From JAMQKA01 sp043951865 (lineage in GTDB: Bacteria; Bacteroidota; Rhodothermia; Balneolales; Balneolaceae), in the NCBI RefSeq assembly GCF_043951865.1, contig NZ_JBINJF010000027.1, forward strand, positions 1 to 61,990: DNA of 61,990 bases, given 5' to 3'. Below the pieces are notes generated by a model that saw nothing but the letters and a program-made list of their open reading frames with translations, searched no databases and was not told the origin of the DNA. The translations under genes were made by a program, and so were the position numbers. Numbering within the stretch: the first letter of the stretch is position 1; every line of letters begins with the position of its first letter. Below, in pieces: positions 35,411 through 42,466 of this stretch.

Positions 35411-37090
35411 TTATGCGGGAACTTGTTCGGTTTCCTCTATCCCAACCCGGTTCCAGAAATCGCTGAAGGTTTCACCGTTGGACCGGTTTTCTTTGAAGTG
35501 CTTCAGCAATGGACGGATTTCGTCGACCAGGTTTTCGCGGTCTACCAAGTCCTTGTACTCCTTATTCAACCGGGTTCCCTCGGGATTGCCGCCGATAAAG
35601 ATCGTGTATTTGTCGAGGGAACGACCCACGAAGCCGATATCGGCTACATAAGGACGGGAACAACCGTTGGGGCATCCCGTCATGCGTACGGAAAGCTTTT
35701 CCTCCTCAAGGCCGAGTTCCTGCAGCACGCTATCCAGCTCCCGGATAATATCGGGAAGCGCGCGTTCAGATTCGGTGATGGCCAATCCACAGGTAGGCAG
35801 TGCCGGGCAGGCCATCGAATATTTGATCACGTTGGCAATTTCATCGTGCAGCAGAACCCCGTGATCGTGAAAAATATCTTCTACCTCTTCTTTTTCGTCC
35901 TCGTCAAAGCCGGTCAGTATTACGTTGTGGTTGGGCGTCAAGCGAACCCCGGCGTTATATTTTCGGACCACTTTTCGGAGCGCCGTTTTCAACTGAAGCG
36001 CGCCGTCATCTTTTATACGGCCGTTTTCAATGGAAAGCCCCAGGAACCAATCGCCATCCGACTGTTGATTCCACCCGAGATAAAGGTCGAGATCAAACGG
36101 GGGAAGCTCGCGGAACGGTTCCAGCTCGTACCCGAGGCGTGATACCAGCTCCTCTTCAAATTTATCCAGCCCCCATTTGTGGATAAGATACTTCATGCGG
36201 GCCTGCTTGCGATTCTTCCGGTTGCCGTGATCCCGCTGGATGCCGATAATCGCCTTGACAACCTCGACCACCTTCTCTTTGGGAACATACCCGAGATCAT
36301 CTCCCAGGCGCGGAAATGTATTTTCCTTGCGGTGGTTCATGCCCATGCCGCCTCCGACTGTAATATTAAACCCTTCAATTTCATTACGGTCATCGAAGAG
36401 GGCGACCAGGCCGATATCCTGGGTATAGATGTCAACGCTGTTATCACGCGGCAGTGCAATCCCGATCTTGAATTTTCGGGGAAGGTAGCTGTGGCCGTAG
36501 AGCGGCTCTTTCTCCTCAACCTCTTCCTTCCCGGAATAGACCTTGTCTCCATTCAGCCACACCTCGTGATAGGCCTTGCTGGCGGGCAGAAGAATATCAG
36601 AAAGTTCATCGGCAAAATCCTGCACCTTTTTTTGCCGCCCGTCGATATCGGGGGCGGGCGTGGCCATTACATTCCGCACAATATCGCCACAGGCCCCCAG
36701 GGTGGTGATGAGCGAATTGTTGATCTCCTGCAGCGTCTCTTTTAACTCCTGTTTTATTACGCCGTGGAGTTGAAAGGCCTGTCGTGTCGTGACACGCAGG
36801 GTACCATCGGCGTAATTATCAGCTATGTCGTCGATAGCCAGATATTGGTCAGCGGTCATTTTGCCGCCGGGCAGCCGGCCGCGGATCATAAAGATATAAT
36901 GGCGGTCTCTGCCTTCCCGGAGATCGCGATCATCCTGCTGGTAGGTGCCGTGAAATTTCAGCACCTGGATAGCCTCCTTGCCGAAGTGGGAAGAATCGTT
37001 TCCCACTTCTTCAGCAAGAGGCGCCCGCAGATAATCGCTGTTCTCCTTTATGACCTCAATCTTACTTTTTGTCTTTTTTCGTCTTGGCAT
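35411..37090 (-). CDS. sir: Ferredoxin-type sulfite reductase hemoprotein
   Basis: A 559-residue nitrite/sulfite reductase. Two ferrodoxin-like half domains repeat (about 60-130 and 335-405). Cluster and siroheme-binding Cys lie in MACPALPTCGLAITESERAL and MTGCPNGCSRPYVADIGFVG. The context with APS reductase and siroheme genes supports sulfite rather than nitrite as substrate. It would give sulfide to CysM/CysO or MetZ. The partner flavoprotein CysJ is absent, so ferredoxin is the likely donor. Confidence 0.9.
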   Translation of the reverse strand: MPRRKKTKSKIEVIKENSDYLRAPLAEEVGNDSSHFGKEAIQVLKFHGTYQQDDRDLREGRDRHYIFMIRGRLPGGKMTADQYLAIDDIADNYADGTLRVTTRQAFQLHGVIKQELKETLQEINNSLITTLGACGDIVRNVMATPAPDIDGRQKKVQDFADELSDILLPASKAYHEVWLNGDKVYSGKEEVEEKEPLYGHSYLPRKFKIGIALPRDNSVDIYTQDIGLVALFDDRNEIEGFNITVGGGMGMNHRKENTFPRLGDDLGYVPKEKVVEVVKAIIGIQRDHGNRKNRKQARMKYLIHKWGLDKFEEELVSRLGYELEPFRELPPFDLDLYLGWNQQSDGDWFLGLSIENGRIKDDGALQLKTALRKVVRKYNAGVRLTPNHNVILTGFDEDEKEEVEDIFHDHGVLLHDEIANVIKYSMACPALPTCGLAITESERALPDIIRELDSVLQELGLEEEKLSVRMTGCPNGCSRPYVADIGFVGRSLDKYTIFIGGNPEGTRLNKEYKDLVDRENLVDEIRPLLKHFKENRSNGETFSDFWNRVGIEETEQVPA

Positions 37091-37126
37091 AAAGGATGTT
37101 CTTATCAGTTTAAAAGCAAGTTATGG

Positions 37127-37969
37127 TTACCGTTCAATCGGAGCATCAATAAGATTGCCCCACTCGGTCCATGACCCGTCGTAGTTTTTTACATTCGGAT
37201 ATTCGAGCAGCTCATTGAGTACAAACCAGGAATGAGCCGAGCGTTCCCCAATGCGGCAGTAAGCTACAATATCCTTATCTGGCGTTATGCCTTCGTTTTC
37301 GTAGATCTCCTTCAGCTCTTCCTTGCTCTTGAAGGTACCATCTTCATTTACCGCTTTTGACCAGGGAATATTGGAAGCGCCCGGAATGTGGCCCGCTCGC
37401 TGCGAAAGCTCATTCAGACCCGGAGGTGCCAGAATTTTGCCCTGGAATTCATCCGGTGAGCGTACATCCACGAGGCCGAAGTTATCACTTTCGAGCTGCT
37501 CCTTGATATCGTCACGGTATGCACGGTATTCCTCTTTGGCACCGGTAATGGTGTAGTCTGCTTTCTCATACTCCGGAACCTCCGTCGTAAGTTCGCGATC
37601 CTCAGCTTCCCACTTCTTACGGCCGCCATCGAGAATTTTTACATCTTCGTGGCCGTAATATTTTAGCAGCCAGTAAGCCCACGCGGCAAACCAGTTATTG
37701 TTATCTCCGTAGAGCACCAGCGTAGTGTCATTGGATACGCCGGAATTCTGCAACAGTGCTTCAAAATCCTCTTTTGAAGCGATCGTTCTGCGCAGTTGAT
37801 CCTGCAGCTCCTCTTTCCAGTTCCATCCTACGGCTCCGGGAATATGTCCCGATTCATACGCTTCCGTATCAACATCCACTTCTACGAAACGGACACCTTC
37901 ATCGTTAAGATGGTCGGCGGCCCAATCGGTTGATACGAGTACTTTACTATTAGTTAATACTTCTGACAT
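37127..37969 (-). CDS. Thiosulfate/3-mercaptopyruvate sulfurtransferase, two rhodanese domains
   Basis: A 280-residue tandem rhodanese. The inactive N-terminal domain (about 1-125) has ASKEDFEALLQNSGVSNDTT and LVLYGDNNNWFAAWAYWLL. The C-terminal domain holds the catalytic Cys in IVAYCRIGERSAHSWF. It transfers sulfane sulfur from thiosulfate to thiol acceptors. As first gene of the sulfate operon it is the one directly behind the Cys-leader attenuator, which suggests thiosulfate use is co-regulated with sulfate reduction. Confidence 0.92.
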   Translation of the reverse strand: MSEVLTNSKVLVSTDWAADHLNDEGVRFVEVDVDTEAYESGHIPGAVGWNWKEELQDQLRRTIASKEDFEALLQNSGVSNDTTLVLYGDNNNWFAAWAYWLLKYYGHEDVKILDGGRKKWEAEDRELTTEVPEYEKADYTITGAKEEYRAYRDDIKEQLESDNFGLVDVRSPDEFQGKILAPPGLNELSQRAGHIPGASNIPWSKAVNEDGTFKSKEELKEIYENEGITPDKDIVAYCRIGERSAHSWFVLNELLEYPNVKNYDGSWTEWGNLIDAPIER

Positions 37970-38054
37970 GATTGATTTATCTGTTTTATTAGTTAGGGTT
38001 GAATTGCCATTTTACAAAACCCGTTTGAAGCAGGATGGAGGGGCAGAAAACAAA

Positions 38055-38087
38055 AAAGCCCACCACCTGCTTCAGGTAGTGGGCTTT
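38055..38087 (-). terminator. Attenuator terminator before the sulfate-assimilation operon
   Basis: On the minus strand AAAGCCCACTACCTG (38087-38073), loop AAG, CAGGTGGTGGGCTTT (38069-38055) form a 15-base-pair stem with one G-U pair. TTTTTTGTTTTC follows. It stands between the Cys leader stop (38106) and the first structural gene (37969). The 5' arm contains CCACTACCT, exactly complementary to AGGTAGTGG in the leader (38133-38125), giving a mutually exclusive antiterminator. Confidence 0.85.
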
Positions 38088-38105
38088 GGTTCAGTTTCTT
38101 TACAC

Positions 38106-38219
38106 CTATGTAAGCATATTACATCCACTACCTTTTGCAGTATTCATACAACAACAGCTACAGCAGATGTCCATCTGTGCGCGTACTGAAAAGTTGTGAA
38201 TGTAATTTTGTGAACTCAT
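38106..38219 (-). CDS. Cysteine leader peptide of the sulfate-assimilation operon
   Basis: A 37-residue frame from ATG at 38219. Residues 16-25 read MDICCSCCCM, and another Cys follows at 33. The six Cys codons include five within six positions (38148-38165). The stop is 18 bases before the attenuator stem. The bases coding Lys29-Gly32 form AGGTAGTGG, the antiterminator strand, about 15 bases beyond the Cys run. This is the classic layout for stalling at uncharged Cys-tRNA. No Shine-Dalgarno site is visible. An internal ATG at 38174 is an alternative start that keeps every Cys. Confidence 0.78.
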   Translation of the reverse strand: MSSQNYIHNFSVRAQMDICCSCCCMNTAKGSGCNMLT

Positions 38220-38525
38220 TTGCAAAAAAATTAGGTCTTTGCTTATCTGCAAGCCTAGGATAACAACCCTGCCGGTATAAATCAACATTAATTTTTAAAC
38301 TTTTACACGCGTTGCCCACTGCGGTACCCATTTGAACGATTTTTTTTATCCCATCGTTACTGTTTTCGGGAGTTTTATTATGCTCTTTTGAATGATATTG
38401 CCATGTTTATGGCATCAAAACTGCATGCAGGCAATTGATTCAATAAAGCAATAACTACCGATCTGGTCTTTACCACCGGTTTTACCCATTGTATATATCT
38501 TTTTTTTTCTTACTTTTAACGCAAT
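38220..38525. other. Divergent control region between the two Cys leaders
   Basis: Gene-free and AT-rich, it must hold the promoters of both operons. A palindrome CTGCATGCAG lies at 38421-38430. No promoter with both boxes close to consensus could be fixed on either strand. Confidence 0.4.
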
Positions 38526-38545
38526 CTGACATTATAAAATGTCAG
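38526..38545. promoter_or_regulatory. Perfect palindrome upstream of the plus-strand Cys leader
   Basis: CTGACATT ATAA AATGTCAG is a perfect inverted repeat ending ten bases before the leader ATG. It contains TATAAAAT, which resembles a -10 box. It may be a repressor operator or a 5' hairpin of the leader RNA. Confidence 0.5.
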
Positions 38546-38555
38546 CAAAATAATT

Positions 38556-38660
38556 ATGGATACAGTGACAACAGTACAGAACAAATTATTCTCCCTCCTT
38601 CAGCCACGTAATCACTGCGCGTGTTGTTGTTGCTGTTGTTGTATCTCGTTACCGGAATAG
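38556..38660 (+). CDS. Polycysteine leader peptide of the cysM operon
   Basis: A 34-residue frame: MDTVTTVQNKLFSLLQPRNH, then Cys-Ala and seven consecutive Cys (codons 23-29), then ISLPE-stop. Eight of nine residues at 21-29 are Cys. It lies 120 bases before cysM. The Cys-codon bases GTTGTTGCT (38626-38634) are complementary to AGCAACAAC (38761-38769), just before the cysM ATG. The leader end GTTACCGG (38648-38655) is complementary to CCGGTAAC (38690-38697). Polycysteine leaders that attenuate sulfur operons are known in mycobacteria; this one is in an unrelated phylum. No terminator follows, so control of translation is favoured. Confidence 0.78.
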   Translation: MDTVTTVQNKLFSLLQPRNHCACCCCCCCISLPE

Positions 38661-38769
38661 ACTCTGCCCTGCATTTTCCATCCACATTACCGGTAACAAC
38701 ATCAGATTCCACGGAGCAGTGGACGCAGGAACCTGTATTTAGCAATTCTGGCAATAAATTAGCAACAAC
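38648..38769 (+). promoter_or_regulatory. Pairing segments between Cys leader and cysM
   Basis: GTTACCGG (38648-38655) pairs with CCGGTAAC (38690-38697), eight base pairs. AGCAACAAC (38761-38769), 11 bases before the cysM ATG, pairs with nine bases of the Cys-codon run. A ribosome stalled on Cys codons would keep the cysM start free. TCCAC/GTGGA around 38708-38723 adds a small hairpin. Confidence 0.5.
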
Positions 38770-38780
38770 TTGATTTAATT

Positions 38781-39734
38781 ATGAACGCTCTGAAATTACT
38801 AGAACACTCAGACAAAGATCTCGGTCAACGCAGTGACAAGCTGAGCTCCTTTATCGGGGGTACCCCCCTGTTCCCTATTTCCAATGTCAATCCAAATACC
38901 GACGTCAAGGTATTTGCCAAGCTGGAGTGGCAGCAATTCGGAGGCAGTGTCAAGGCCCGTCCCGCGTATCGCATTGTACGGGATGCCATACGCAGAGGCG
39001 ATTTAACGCCGGATAAACACCTGCTTGATGCCAGCAGCGGAAATACCGGTATCGCCTATGCACATATCGGGGCCGCCCTGGGTATTCCTGTGACGTTGTG
39101 CCTGCCTGAAAACGCTTCAGAGGAACGCAAGCAGATCCTTACGGCACTGGGGGTAAACATCAAATACACTTCCCGTACCGGCAGTACCGACGAAGCGCAG
39201 GAAATCGCCGAGGCCCTGTTTGAGGAGGAACCGGAAAAATATTATTACGCCGACCAGTACAGCAACCCGAGTAACTGGAAGTCTCATTACTATACCACCG
39301 CACCCGAAATTCTCGAACAGTCTGGATATGAGGTCACCCATTTTGTTGCCGGACTCGGCACGACCGGTACATTTACCGGTACCGGACGGCGCCTAAAAGA
39401 GTACAACAGTAAAATCGAACTGATCGGCCTGCAACCGGAACTGGCCATGCATGGACTGGAAGGCTGGAAACATCTTGAAACAGCCCATACGCCGGGCATT
39501 TATGATGATTCGGTTGCCGACCAGATGCGCACTGTCTCTACTGAACGAGCACACGAAATCATCAAAATGGTAGCCCGTAAAGAGGGATTGCTTATAAGCC
39601 CGTCTTCTGCGGCCAATCTTGCCGGGGCGCTGGACCTTGCAGAAGAGCTGGATGAGGGAGTCATTGTAACTATCTTTCCCGATGACGGCAGCAAATATGG
39701 TGAAGTCATGAATCAACTATTCAAACAGCAATAA
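38781..39734 (+). CDS. cysM: Cysteine synthase, CysM type
   Basis: A 317-residue fold-type II PLP enzyme. The cofactor Lys is in FGGSVKARPAYRIV; the substrate loop is DASSGNTGIAYAHIGAALG. The glycine-rich phosphate loop reads VAGLGTTGTFTGTGR, and SPSSAANLAGALD is near the end. The neighbouring mec, cysO and moeZ genes match the mycobacterial arrangement in which CysM adds CysO thiocarboxylate to O-phosphoserine. That chemistry is likely here, but a plain sulfide-dependent enzyme cannot be excluded. It is the first structural gene after the polycysteine leader. Confidence 0.9.
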   Translation: MNALKLLEHSDKDLGQRSDKLSSFIGGTPLFPISNVNPNTDVKVFAKLEWQQFGGSVKARPAYRIVRDAIRRGDLTPDKHLLDASSGNTGIAYAHIGAALGIPVTLCLPENASEERKQILTALGVNIKYTSRTGSTDEAQEIAEALFEEEPEKYYYADQYSNPSNWKSHYYTTAPEILEQSGYEVTHFVAGLGTTGTFTGTGRRLKEYNSKIELIGLQPELAMHGLEGWKHLETAHTPGIYDDSVADQMRTVSTERAHEIIKMVARKEGLLISPSSAANLAGALDLAEELDEGVIVTIFPDDGSKYGEVMNQLFKQQ

Positions 39735-39742
39735 AATATCGA

Positions 39743-40183
39743 ATGAAGGTCGTTATAGAACAAACTGCGTTAAACGAAATGCTGGAGCATGCAGAAGAAT
39801 ATTATCCCAACGAGTGTTGCGGGTTCTTCTACGGACGCGAAGACAGTGTGCGTAAGATCACGCTGGCCCAACGAGTCAACAATGCCCGGGAGGGTGATCA
39901 ACGCCGGCGCTTTCAAATAGACCCAAAAGATTATCGCGATGCCGAACGTTTTGCCATTAACAACGACCTGGATCTGCTGGGGGTGTACCATTCTCATCCC
40001 GATCATCCGGCCGAACCCTCCGAGCACGACCGGAAAGTGGCAATGCCCTATTTTTCCTATATCATTGTTTCTGTCCGGGAAGGAGAAGCGGAAAATACGC
40101 GGTCCTGGCAACTGAACGATTCGCGTCAGTTTGAGGAAGAAACTGTTGAAATTCACGAGACTAAAGAAAACCAGATAACTTAA
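39743..40183 (+). CDS. mec: JAMM-domain zinc carboxypeptidase, Mec type
   Basis: A 146-residue JAB1/MPN protease. The catalytic Glu is in YPNECCGFFYG and the zinc motif HSHPDHPAEPSEHD fits H-x-H-x7-S-x2-D. In the mycobacterial pathway Mec releases cysteine from the CysO-Cys adduct. It is eight bases behind cysM and 17 before the CysO-like gene. Here it may also trim the encoded C-terminal Cys of that protein. Confidence 0.9.
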   Translation: MKVVIEQTALNEMLEHAEEYYPNECCGFFYGREDSVRKITLAQRVNNAREGDQRRRFQIDPKDYRDAERFAINNDLDLLGVYHSHPDHPAEPSEHDRKVAMPYFSYIIVSVREGEAENTRSWQLNDSRQFEEETVEIHETKENQIT

Positions 40184-40200
40184 AAAACTGATGTTCAATC

Positions 40201-40476
40201 ATGGCTAAGATTATAATTCCAACCCCGTTGCGAAAATTTACTGACCAAAATCGCAGTTTCATCACAACCGAGGATACACTTTCGGGTGCCATACAACAGC
40301 TTATAGAAGAATATCCCGATGTAAAAAGCAATCTGCTGGATGATGACGGGAATGTCCGCTCATTCATCAAGGTCTATATCGGAGATGATGAAGTCGATCC
40401 CAATGAAAACGGCTCTGTTGAACTGGCCAAGGATACCGAAGTCAGTATTGTTCCCGCTATCGCGGGCGGTTGTTGA
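40201..40476 (+). CDS. cysO: Ubiquitin-like sulfur carrier, CysO/MoaD type, ending Gly-Gly-Cys
   Basis: A 91-residue beta-grasp protein: IIIPTPLRKFTDQNRSFIT forms the first hairpin and VSIVPAIAGGC is the tail. Sulfur carriers normally end in Gly-Gly, which is adenylated and converted to a thiocarboxylate. This gene encodes one further Cys before the TGA, so the primary product equals the CysO-Cys intermediate of cysteine synthesis. The adjacent Mec protease could remove it. The MoeZ-like activator is next. Confidence 0.88.
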   Translation: MAKIIIPTPLRKFTDQNRSFITTEDTLSGAIQQLIEEYPDVKSNLLDDDGNVRSFIKVYIGDDEVDPNENGSVELAKDTEVSIVPAIAGGC

Positions 40477-40563
40477 ATCATGAATCGATAAACCGGGAAT
40501 GCTGATTGCTGAATTTATTACTATTTACAAACTGTGAGTTGAAGGATTAAGGAAATAACCGCT

Positions 40564-41751
40564 ATGAAAGACTGGCAAAACATGGAATTTTCACCAGAAG
40601 AGCTGGGGCACTACAGCCGGCATCTCTCCATCCCCGAATTTGGCATGGAGGGACAAAAAAAATTAAAAGCCGCCAGCGTGCTGGCAGTCGGAACCGGTGG
40701 ACTCGGAGCCCCGATGCTGCAGTACCTGGCAGCCGCGGGCGTAGGTACCATCGGCCTTGTGGATTTTGATGTTATTGAAGCGAGCAACCTGCACCGTCAG
40801 GTGCTGTTTGGTGCGTCTGATGTTGGACGTAAAAAGGTGGAGGTCGCCAAAGAGCGCCTCCGGGAGATTAATCCCCATATCACCATCAACGTGCATGAAA
40901 CGCGCCTAACAAGCGACAATGCGCTCGAAATTATCGAAGATTACGATGTTATAGCCGACGGCACGGACAATTTCCCCACCCGGTATTTGATAAATGATGC
41001 CTGTGTTATGCTGGACAAACCCAACGTGCACGGTTCCATCTTTCAGTTTGAAGGCCAGGTTTCCGTATTTAATTACTTGGACAAGGAGGGGAACCGCGGC
41101 CCCAATTACCGCGACCTTTTTCCTGAACCTCCGCCTCCCGGCCTGGTGCCCAGCTGTGCGGAAGCCGGAGTTCTGGGAGTGCTGCCCGGCATCATCGGTT
41201 GTATACAGGCCAGCGAGGTAATCAAGGTAATTACCGGTATTGGTGAGCTTCTTGCCGGAAAGTTGTTTCTGTTTGATGCGCTCAATTTCAGCACCCGCAC
41301 TGTAAAAGTGCAGAAAAACCCGGATAATCCTCTTACCGGAGACGATCCCGAAATTACGGAACTGATCGACTACCAGGAGTTCTGCGGGCTGCCGCCGCTG
41401 GGTGAAGAGGAAGATGAGCAGCAGGAATCTGAAGTACCGGAAGTAACCGTCGCCGAATACAAGTCTTGGGTTGACAACGGGGAGGACGTCCAACTTATTG
41501 ACGTGCGCGAACCCTATGAAGCAGAAATTGCGGAAATCGGCGGCGAGCTGATCCCCCTGGATCATATTCTTGACCAGGCTGACAAAATCGATCGCCAAAA
41601 GAAAGTCGTGGTACACTGCCGCAGCGGTCAGCGCAGCGCAGATGCGATCAAAAAACTCAGGGAGAAATACGGTTTCGACAACCTTTATAATCTAAAAGGC
41701 GGTATCCTGGCCTGGTCTGAGGAGATTGATGAAAGCGTGCCGCAATATTAA
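40564..41751 (+). CDS. moeZ: MoeZ-like adenylyltransferase with C-terminal rhodanese
   Basis: A 395-residue E1-like enzyme. The ThiF/MoeB domain (about 10-250) has VGTGGLGAPMLQYLAAAGVG and SNLHRQVLFGASDVG, and the catalytic-loop phrase VPSCAEAGVLGVLPGI. The rhodanese domain (about 285-390) has its persulfide Cys in VHCRSGQRSADAIKKL. The two CxxC zinc pairs of MoeB are replaced by NYRD and NPLT, as in the MoeZ branch. It would adenylate CysO and give it sulfur. It ends the operon. Confidence 0.9.
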   Translation: MKDWQNMEFSPEELGHYSRHLSIPEFGMEGQKKLKAASVLAVGTGGLGAPMLQYLAAAGVGTIGLVDFDVIEASNLHRQVLFGASDVGRKKVEVAKERLREINPHITINVHETRLTSDNALEIIEDYDVIADGTDNFPTRYLINDACVMLDKPNVHGSIFQFEGQVSVFNYLDKEGNRGPNYRDLFPEPPPPGLVPSCAEAGVLGVLPGIIGCIQASEVIKVITGIGELLAGKLFLFDALNFSTRTVKVQKNPDNPLTGDDPEITELIDYQEFCGLPPLGEEEDEQQESEVPEVTVAEYKSWVDNGEDVQLIDVREPYEAEIAEIGGELIPLDHILDQADKIDRQKKVVVHCRSGQRSADAIKKLREKYGFDNLYNLKGGILAWSEEIDESVPQY

Positions 41752-41783
41752 GCATACTACTATTTTTATATGCTTTACCACAT

Positions 41784-41817
41784 GTGCGACGTACCGTAAA
41801 GGTGCGTCGCACTTTTT
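41784..41817 (+). terminator. Terminator of the cysM-mec-cysO-moeZ operon
   Basis: GTGCGACG, 13-base loop, CGTCGCAC, then TTTTTATT. The eight-base-pair stem starts 33 bases after the moeZ stop and touches the end of the convergent msrB gene. Confidence 0.85.
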
Positions 41818-42259
41818 ATTCTACCAGTTTGAGAGAGGCCGAATTTATGCAGTATCGCAAGCCGGTAGGTTCCGGTCCATCTGGAAAAACGTGGCCGAGG
41901 TGGGCATCACAAACATTGCAGAGCACTTCTATACGGTGCATGCCGTGGCTGTTATCCTCTTCGTAGCGAACCACATTGTCTACAACGGGCTCAGTAAAAC
42001 TCGGCCAGCCGGTTCCTGAATCAAACTTTTCGGTAGAATCGAACAGCTCCGTACCGCAGCAGACACAGGCGTACAGTCCCGGCCTGTGCGATTCACAGTA
42101 TTCACCGGAAAATGGCTTTTCGGTACCGCTCTTCCGGGTAACCATGAACTGTTCTTCAGAAAGCTGTTCCCTCCACTCTTCTTCCGTTTTCTCCACACGG
42201 CGCGGCGGTTCAGGACTTCCCTTCAGGGCGTAGCTGTGTATTTTTTTCCAATCGATCAT
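41816..42259 (-). CDS. msrB: Peptide-methionine (R)-S-oxide reductase
   Basis: A 147-residue SelR-fold enzyme. Zinc-site Cys pairs are in YACVCCGTELF and VLCNVCDAHLGHVF; the catalytic Cys is in LRYCINSASLKL. GTGWPSFTEPV and the His in HRIEV complete the substrate pocket. It repairs oxidised methionine. It is convergent to moeZ and downstream of tRNA-Pro but separated by a terminator. Confidence 0.94.
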   Translation of the reverse strand: MIDWKKIHSYALKGSPEPPRRVEKTEEEWREQLSEEQFMVTRKSGTEKPFSGEYCESHRPGLYACVCCGTELFDSTEKFDSGTGWPSFTEPVVDNVVRYEEDNSHGMHRIEVLCNVCDAHLGHVFPDGPEPTGLRYCINSASLKLVE

Positions 42260-42276
42260 GATACCAGGGTTACATT

Positions 42277-42311
42277 GTAAAAGAAAAGGCCAGACCCGAA
42301 AGCCTGACCTT
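42277..42311 (-). terminator. Terminator behind tRNA-Pro
   Basis: On the minus strand AAGGTCAGGC, six-base loop, GTCTGGCCTT form a ten-base-pair stem with two G-U pairs, followed by TTCTTTTAC. It starts about ten bases past the tRNA 3' end. Confidence 0.7.
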
Positions 42312-42321
42312 GTATGATTAG

Positions 42322-42395
<74 letters not shown>

Positions 42396-42419
42396 ATCTA
42401 AATAACGATATATGTAGTA

Positions 42420-42450
42420 GGTGCGGCCCACTCCACGAGTTTGCCGCACC
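42420..42450 (-). terminator. Hairpin after gap
   Basis: GGTGCGGC and GCCGCACC form an eight-base-pair stem with a 15-base loop, 17 bases past the gap stop codon. It lacks a clear uridine run, so termination is uncertain. Confidence 0.4.
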
Positions 42451-42466
42451 AGTAAAGAAAATTAAA

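Noticed and set aside
38554..38754. 66-codon frame antisense to the polycysteine leader
   Set aside because: It exists because the Cys-codon strand reads as open on the other side; no start signal and no recognisable product.
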